Assembly (NCBI GenBank): GCA_963965975.1
Contig: OZ014416.1
Coordinates: 7,130,001-7,194,000, forward strand
Reading direction: 5' to 3'
DNA: 64,000 bases
From: Xestospongia bergquistia
Lineage: Eukaryota; Porifera; Demospongiae; Haplosclerida; Petrosiidae
Shown: positions 59,427-64,000 of the stretch, in pieces
Layout: every line of letters begins with the position of its first letter
Numbering within the stretch: position 1 is the stretch's first letter
Notes under the pieces: generated by a model
Seen by the model: the letters and a program-made list of their open reading frames with translations, nothing else
Told to the model about the DNA's origin: nothing
The model's database searches: none
Position numbers and translations under genes: made by a program

Positions 59427-60840
59427 CTCTTTTTTTATTGACAAAATGAATGCCCAATAGCTACTGCTAGTTTAAAAGGCACAAACTGAATAGATCTAGA
59501 ACAATAATAAACAAAACAGTATTAAAGTACTGGATATAGTATGATTAATAAGACAGAGATAAAAATAAGTGATTGATGGTATCTGATAAGTTTTAGTGAG
59601 ATAAGTGATAACAAGTGGATGATAGTAAATAGGTATATTTACTTTAGATTTAAAAGCGATTTATTTTATCCATTTATGAGAGCATATTTTTAGAGCAAAC
59701 TGTTGTTTTCTTTCAAGAATTTTAGATTTGGCAGAAGATACAGGTGGGTTCCAGACAGAGGAGCAATAGGTAGAATGGGGAATGACAAGAGATGATACAA
59801 AGTAAGAATAGTTTGAGGAGAAGGATGCTTATAGAAGTTAAGATAGATGATCCCAATGGTTTGACGAGCTTTAGAGCAGACAGATTGGATGTGAGAAGAC
59901 CATGATAAAATAGAGGTAATAATAACACAAAGATATTTAAATGAATTGACACATTCAAGTTGAGAACCATTTAAGAAAAAGGAGAGAGGGAGGTTGAAAA
60001 AGAGGGAGACTTATGTGAGATGATCATGTATTTTTTGGGAGTTGATGGTGAGATGACAGATGCTAATCCACAATGTAATGAGATTTATGTTGGATTGAAC
60101 AGTGGACAGTGAAGTTGGAGAAGATATTTCTTGAGAGATAAGAATGTCATCAGCATAAAGGGTGAGGGTGGTTGAAGAGAGGAGGTATAGTTTAGCAATG
60201 TCATTTATATAGATGATCAATAAGAGAGGCAAAAGAATGGGACTTTGGGGCACATCAGAGGTGACTTGAGATTTAGAAGATAGAGAACCATTTAAAATGT
60301 TGAATATGGCCTTGTAGATCACTATGGAGCCAAGACAAAAGAAGAGGAGAAAGGTCGAGCGAAGATAAGGAGTCGAGTAGGAGCTTGTGAGGGACAGCCA
60401 AATGCTTTTGGGAGATTGAAGAAAACTGCATGATAGAGGAGCTGCTGTTAGGACCAGAAGCAATGTCATAGGAATATGAGAAATAAGACTGCAAATTTCA
60501 TTTGGTTTACATATAAAATCTGGAGAGTTGTCTTGTAGTGAAGTATAGGGATTATGAAGTCAGAGGAGATAAAGGGACAGTTGATTTGTTGAAGTAGGAG
60601 AAGAAGTATTGATTTAGAACATTTGCTTTAAAAGAGCGTGAAGTTACAGGAGAACCATTATGGATAAGGGAAGGAATGGACACAGGTTTGGACTGAATAT
60701 ATTTAACAGTAGACCAAAAAGACCGTGGTGAGGGAGAGTGAAGAAATTATGGAAGAATTTGAATTTTAGATGTCTGAGGTAGGCAAGAGTCGTTACGATA
60801 AGAATGGTATTTGGCCCAAAGAGAAGGAGAACCAGTTCTT
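59427..60840 (-). mobile_element. Decayed LINE (non-LTR retrotransposon) fragment
   Basis: The minus strand carries LINE reverse-transcriptase blocks in order: FWSTVKYIQSKPVSIPSLIH with ANVLNQYF (linker), LLLDSLSSLDLSPLLLSWLH (palm), VPQSPILLPLLLIIYINDI and the catalytic LYADDILIS, then NGSQLECVNSFKYLCVIITS and SWSSHIQSVCSKARQTIGII. A poly-T on the + strand at about 59428 may mark the 3' tail. The 5' end is missing. Right edge approximate. Confidence 0.75.
59722..60494 (-). pseudogene. LINE reverse transcriptase, frameshifted
   Basis: The frame with LLSWLHSDLQ (to about 60273) and the frame with NGSLSSKSQVTSDVPQ and LYADD (60011-60469) join only by a frameshift near 60300. A stop (at about 60011) then separates the part with NSFKYLCVI. 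The normal SGVPQGSVLGP is degraded to SDVPQSPILLP. Inactive. Confidence 0.7.
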
Positions 60841-61029
60841 ATGATAGAAGATGGAGTGTCTTATCTTGACTTGGTTAATAAAGGAGCGGTTGACTCAAAG
60901 AAGCGAAGAGTTGGTAGGAGGGTACACAAGTTTGCTAGGAACAGTGGTGATCATAATTCAGAGGAAAAGTTCTTTAAATATGCCCAGGAAGCGTTAGGAT
61001 CTGACAATGGGAGTAATTCTTTCTCGTAA
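60841..61029 (+). other. Short open frame next to the LINE, unknown
   Basis: Sixty-two codons, MIEDGVSYLDLVNKGAVDSK then KRRVGRRVHKFARNSGDHNS to TAA. Basic and acidic runs look protein-like, and the frame lies just outside the LINE edge. No splice sites or homologues recognised. Confidence 0.22.
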
Positions 61030-61562
61030 TATCTATTAACAATACACAACGACACACAACAAAGAACTATACTAATAAACATACTCGTTTTACTTTCTTT
61101 ACTGGACCAACAGCTATATTCCTCGCGAGACACATGTACTGCCACGCCCACTAAAAAAGAATGTATCTTTATGAGCCCCACCTCTCGAATACAAACTTAC
61201 CAATTTGATCTATTCTCTCTCAGTGAAGATGAGTGATATCTACATGAAATGAAAGTAAGTATAATTTATATAGTTGATCTGGTCATTAAACCATACATGA
61301 TACTGAGTTAAATGTTTACTGTAAAGCTACAATTCAGACTATATCTGACATAATAGAGATTAGTGTTCTTATTACATTCCACAAACTAGAATAGAATAGC
61401 CATGCGTGTACTAGACTAGTGGTAGACTCCTTATTGCTTGTGTAATAAAAGCCAAATAAGTAATCTGCTGTAGGCGGACATATGTAACTGGTAACTGTCC
61501 TGTCATATGTGTCATACTATGCAATATATAAAGTGAATATAAACACTTCTTCTTGCACTCAG

Positions 61563-61592
61563 TACCATCCTATGAAACAATCTCTAGAAACA
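61563..61592 (+). other. Tiny candidate exon 1 of a downstream gene
   Basis: After GCACTCAG, YHPMKQSLET before GTAAGA, phase 0/0. The ATG could start a protein continuing into 61668 and 61921. Confidence 0.25.
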
Positions 61593-61667
61593 GTAAGAAG
61601 CTAACTTAGTGATAGTGATAATATAACCTAATAAATTGAACTCTATCTCTACTGATTTTTCTTAAAG

Positions 61668-61715
61668 AATCTTCCTATTTGTCTTTGCCATCAAGATCAA
61701 TTTGAGAGTTACATA
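61668..61715 (+). other. Tiny candidate exon 2
   Basis: After CTTAAAG, NLPICLCHQDQFESYI before GTAAGT, phase 0/0. Cys/His residues present, no known motif complete. Confidence 0.28.
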
Positions 61716-61920
61716 GTAAGTTGTCATAGATTAATATAATGTACAAGAACACACAGAGAGTTAGTTAGAATATTAGTTAATATTGATTATGTTTATTTTA
61801 CTGTAAGAGTTAGAGCCTCTTAGATACCAAATATAACAAACCAAGTTATGTATTAAACATATTAGTGCTGCAATGTTAATATTGAGTCCTACTATCATGT
61901 TGTACATGTAGACTAGACAG

Positions 61921-61980
61921 ATGAGGATTTCTCTTCATTCAGTGACTAAACTTTACAGAAATTTATTGAAAACAAATAAA
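61921..61980 (+). other. Tiny candidate exon 3
   Basis: After CTAGACAG, MRISLHSVTKLYRNLLKTNK before GTAAGT, phase 0/0. A second copy at 63831-63890 keeps the frame as KKISLHSVTKPYRDIMKAKK, which argues weakly for coding. Confidence 0.3.
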
Positions 61981-63481
61981 GTAAGTGAAGACAAAAGAAC
62001 TAAGTTATTCCCTTTTTATTTTTTTATTTTTATCAGAAGATGATGGTGATGATAAGCTGATCTTTCTATGCTTGTTTCTCTTGTTTCTTATTTAATCAGC
62101 TGATTAGATAACCCTGGACTTAAAACAGGTAACATCATCATAATATAACAGGTAACATCATGATATCAAGTCCTACTATTCTGTTGTACATGTAAACTAC
62201 ACAGTGATTAAACCTGGTAGACAAATTATTTGAATATAAGAGTGGAATGTGGATGTTTAATGTTTGATGATATAAGGCTAGCTAAGGATGCACTTTAGAT
62301 AGTGCACTTTTAAGTCATAACCTTTTTATAGTTGTAAGAATTTTAGTGACAGATTTATCTGTGTAAATCATGAATCAGCAAAATCCCTTCTAGTTTAATT
62401 AACTTACATATAGGAGCAAGTATTCCATAAAAAGGTGGACTTCAACATTATAATGAAAACCTAAAACATATCTACTTTACACAGTTGTCATAATCTATCC
62501 CATTTGTGTAATTGTGTCACATTTTAAAAGCTGTTGATTAGGTAAACATAACAATGCACTTTATTATAATATAACAACTATGAAATGATTAATTAATAGA
62601 GAGGAGGATGTTGTCACATTCTTTATTACTAGTACTTGTTAAGTTTGTTATCTTCATTTGGAGTACTTACTTTCATTACATTACAAAGCAGTATTTTATA
62701 GGAAATAAGTGAAGTGATACTATAACTTCAGAATAATATATTTTTTTAAAAACAGAGTCAGAGCAACTATAGGATTAACAATGTTTCAAATTAGTACATG
62801 TAACATCAAAGTGTCAAAGACAAGGTTATTCCATTGTATCATTATGGAAGTCATAAAGATAGTGATTTGGCTGTTAGAAAAGTAACAACACTTAATTATA
62901 ATATTTAGTAACTTGTAACTATTGATAGTTGCTACTGTTAATGGAACACATGTACAACATCACATGAACATGACTTCTAAGAAACAATGCTATGTGTTTA
63001 AAAAGACTATAACTAATTTTACAACTTATAGACCATATTACATATAGTCAATATACTCATCTTATAAATCAATGACTTGTCCAGTGCATGTTCATGTTGT
63101 TTGCTCTTTAGGACCCAAGTGAAAACTTTTAATTTTAGTTATGAATTTATTGTTTTGTGTCAATTGGGTACTAGATTCCACAGAACACTCAATTGAGAGA
63201 ATTGAACTTTTTGCCATTAATTTAGATGAATTATTTCTAAATTAATAGCAATAAAATTAAAATCACTTTTTTGGTCCTAAAGTGTGTTCTAAATTCAACC
63301 AGGACCACACTCATAGCTGTAGAATACACTGAGACTTGTCAATGACCATTTATCAAACTTAACATCACATCATAATATATTGACAAATGCTATGATGATG
63401 AGTGTCTGTGTGTCATATGTCCAAGTAATCATACATAGATCTATAATTATAAATATTGACTTAACATCTAACTAGATGACA

Positions 63482-63518
63482 ACTATCTATTTATCTATCT
63501 ATCTATCTCTCTCTCTAA
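63482..63518. repeat. CTAT/CT microsatellite
   Basis: CTATCTAT repeats passing into CTCTCTCT. Simple sequence. Confidence 0.8.
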
Positions 63519-64000
63519 TTGATGACTATAACAGACTATGTATGACTAAGACCATGCACTGTTATAAATTTAGATATTTGTATTCTATGAATTATATTAC
63601 AGTTATATTGTTTGCCTTGTTAATTATCAAAATAATAGATAATAAATCTCTCTTTTCTTTTGTCTTTTTTGTTATATTGTCTTTTATCTCTAATAATAAC
63701 AAGTAAATAACAAAATTTTCTAATCCTCTTAGATACCAAAATAACATCAATCAAGTCACTTATTAAACATATCAGTGATACAATGTTAATATTGAGTCCT
63801 ACTATTCTGTTGTACATGTTGGCTACACAGAAGAAGATTTCTCTTCATTCGGTGACTAAACCTTACAGAGATATAATGAAAGCAAAAAAGTTAGTTTTAC
63901 AACTTATAGATTACATTTACATAGTAGCAAACAGAACCACCTTACTACTAATCAATGGTATATCCCAATGTTTATTATTACAGTGTGATCTTTATCACAC

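Larger units (their letters stand above)
61806..63890. repeat. About 170-bp segment repeated 1.9 kb apart
   Basis: 61806-61980 and 63721-63890 share CCTCTTAGATACCAAA, GTTAATATTGAGTCCTACTA and the candidate exon 3. A shorter piece (AAGTCCTACTATTCTGTTGT) lies near 62167. The DNA between shows no gene. Confidence 0.6.

Overview
The window reads as animal nuclear DNA, most likely from a demosponge such as Amphimedon queenslandica. That assignment is an inference from three things: strong AT bias, many small introns around one-repeat ankyrin exons, and a protein plan joining ankyrin repeats, a Roc-COR GTPase and death-fold domains. Nothing bacterial is visible, and I saw no rRNA, tRNA or CRISPR array.

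One gene on the + strand dominates, from about 6.5 to 56.0 kb (possibly 57.4 kb). It opens with a short ATG exon (6507-6545). About 36 ankyrin exons follow, nearly all phase 0 at both ends and 99-105 nt long. They fall into families. Three early exons are unlike each other (7.6-8.8 kb). Types A, B and C recur as an A-B-C triad five times. Type D occurs 14 times and type E three times. The array is built from nested duplications, including a nearly identical 5.67-kb tandem copy (about 26.0-31.7 and 31.7-37.4 kb). After the array, one 2-kb exon (51866-53938) carries the last ankyrin segment, a Roc GTPase with intact nucleotide-binding motifs and a COR-like region. Six small exons encode a Ser/Thr/Glu-rich linker. 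They end at a CARD-like exon with a stop (55716-56011). A second death-fold exon of the same splice phase (57044-57381) lies 1 kb downstream, and a decayed copy of it lies near 58.3-58.6 kb. By domain plan this is a Roco protein, broadly like DAPK without the kinase, so an intracellular sensor or signalling role is plausible but inferred.

The introns carry mobile elements. There is a Penelope-like fragment with a GIY-YIG region and a target duplication (23349-24755). A DNA transposon relic sits at a rearrangement junction and was copied with the 5.67-kb duplication (26699-27467 and 32370-33139). A hAT-like MITE has an 8-bp target duplication (48487-49010). Tyrosine-recombinase-like relics lie on the minus strand at 41-49 kb.

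The flanks are poorer. Positions 1-6.5 kb hold a long perfect hairpin, weak minus-strand coding relics and a small cluster of + strand exons of unknown family. A decayed minus-strand LINE lies at about 59.4-60.8 kb. Beyond 61 kb only a string of tiny phase-0 candidate exons and a repeated 170-bp segment were seen.
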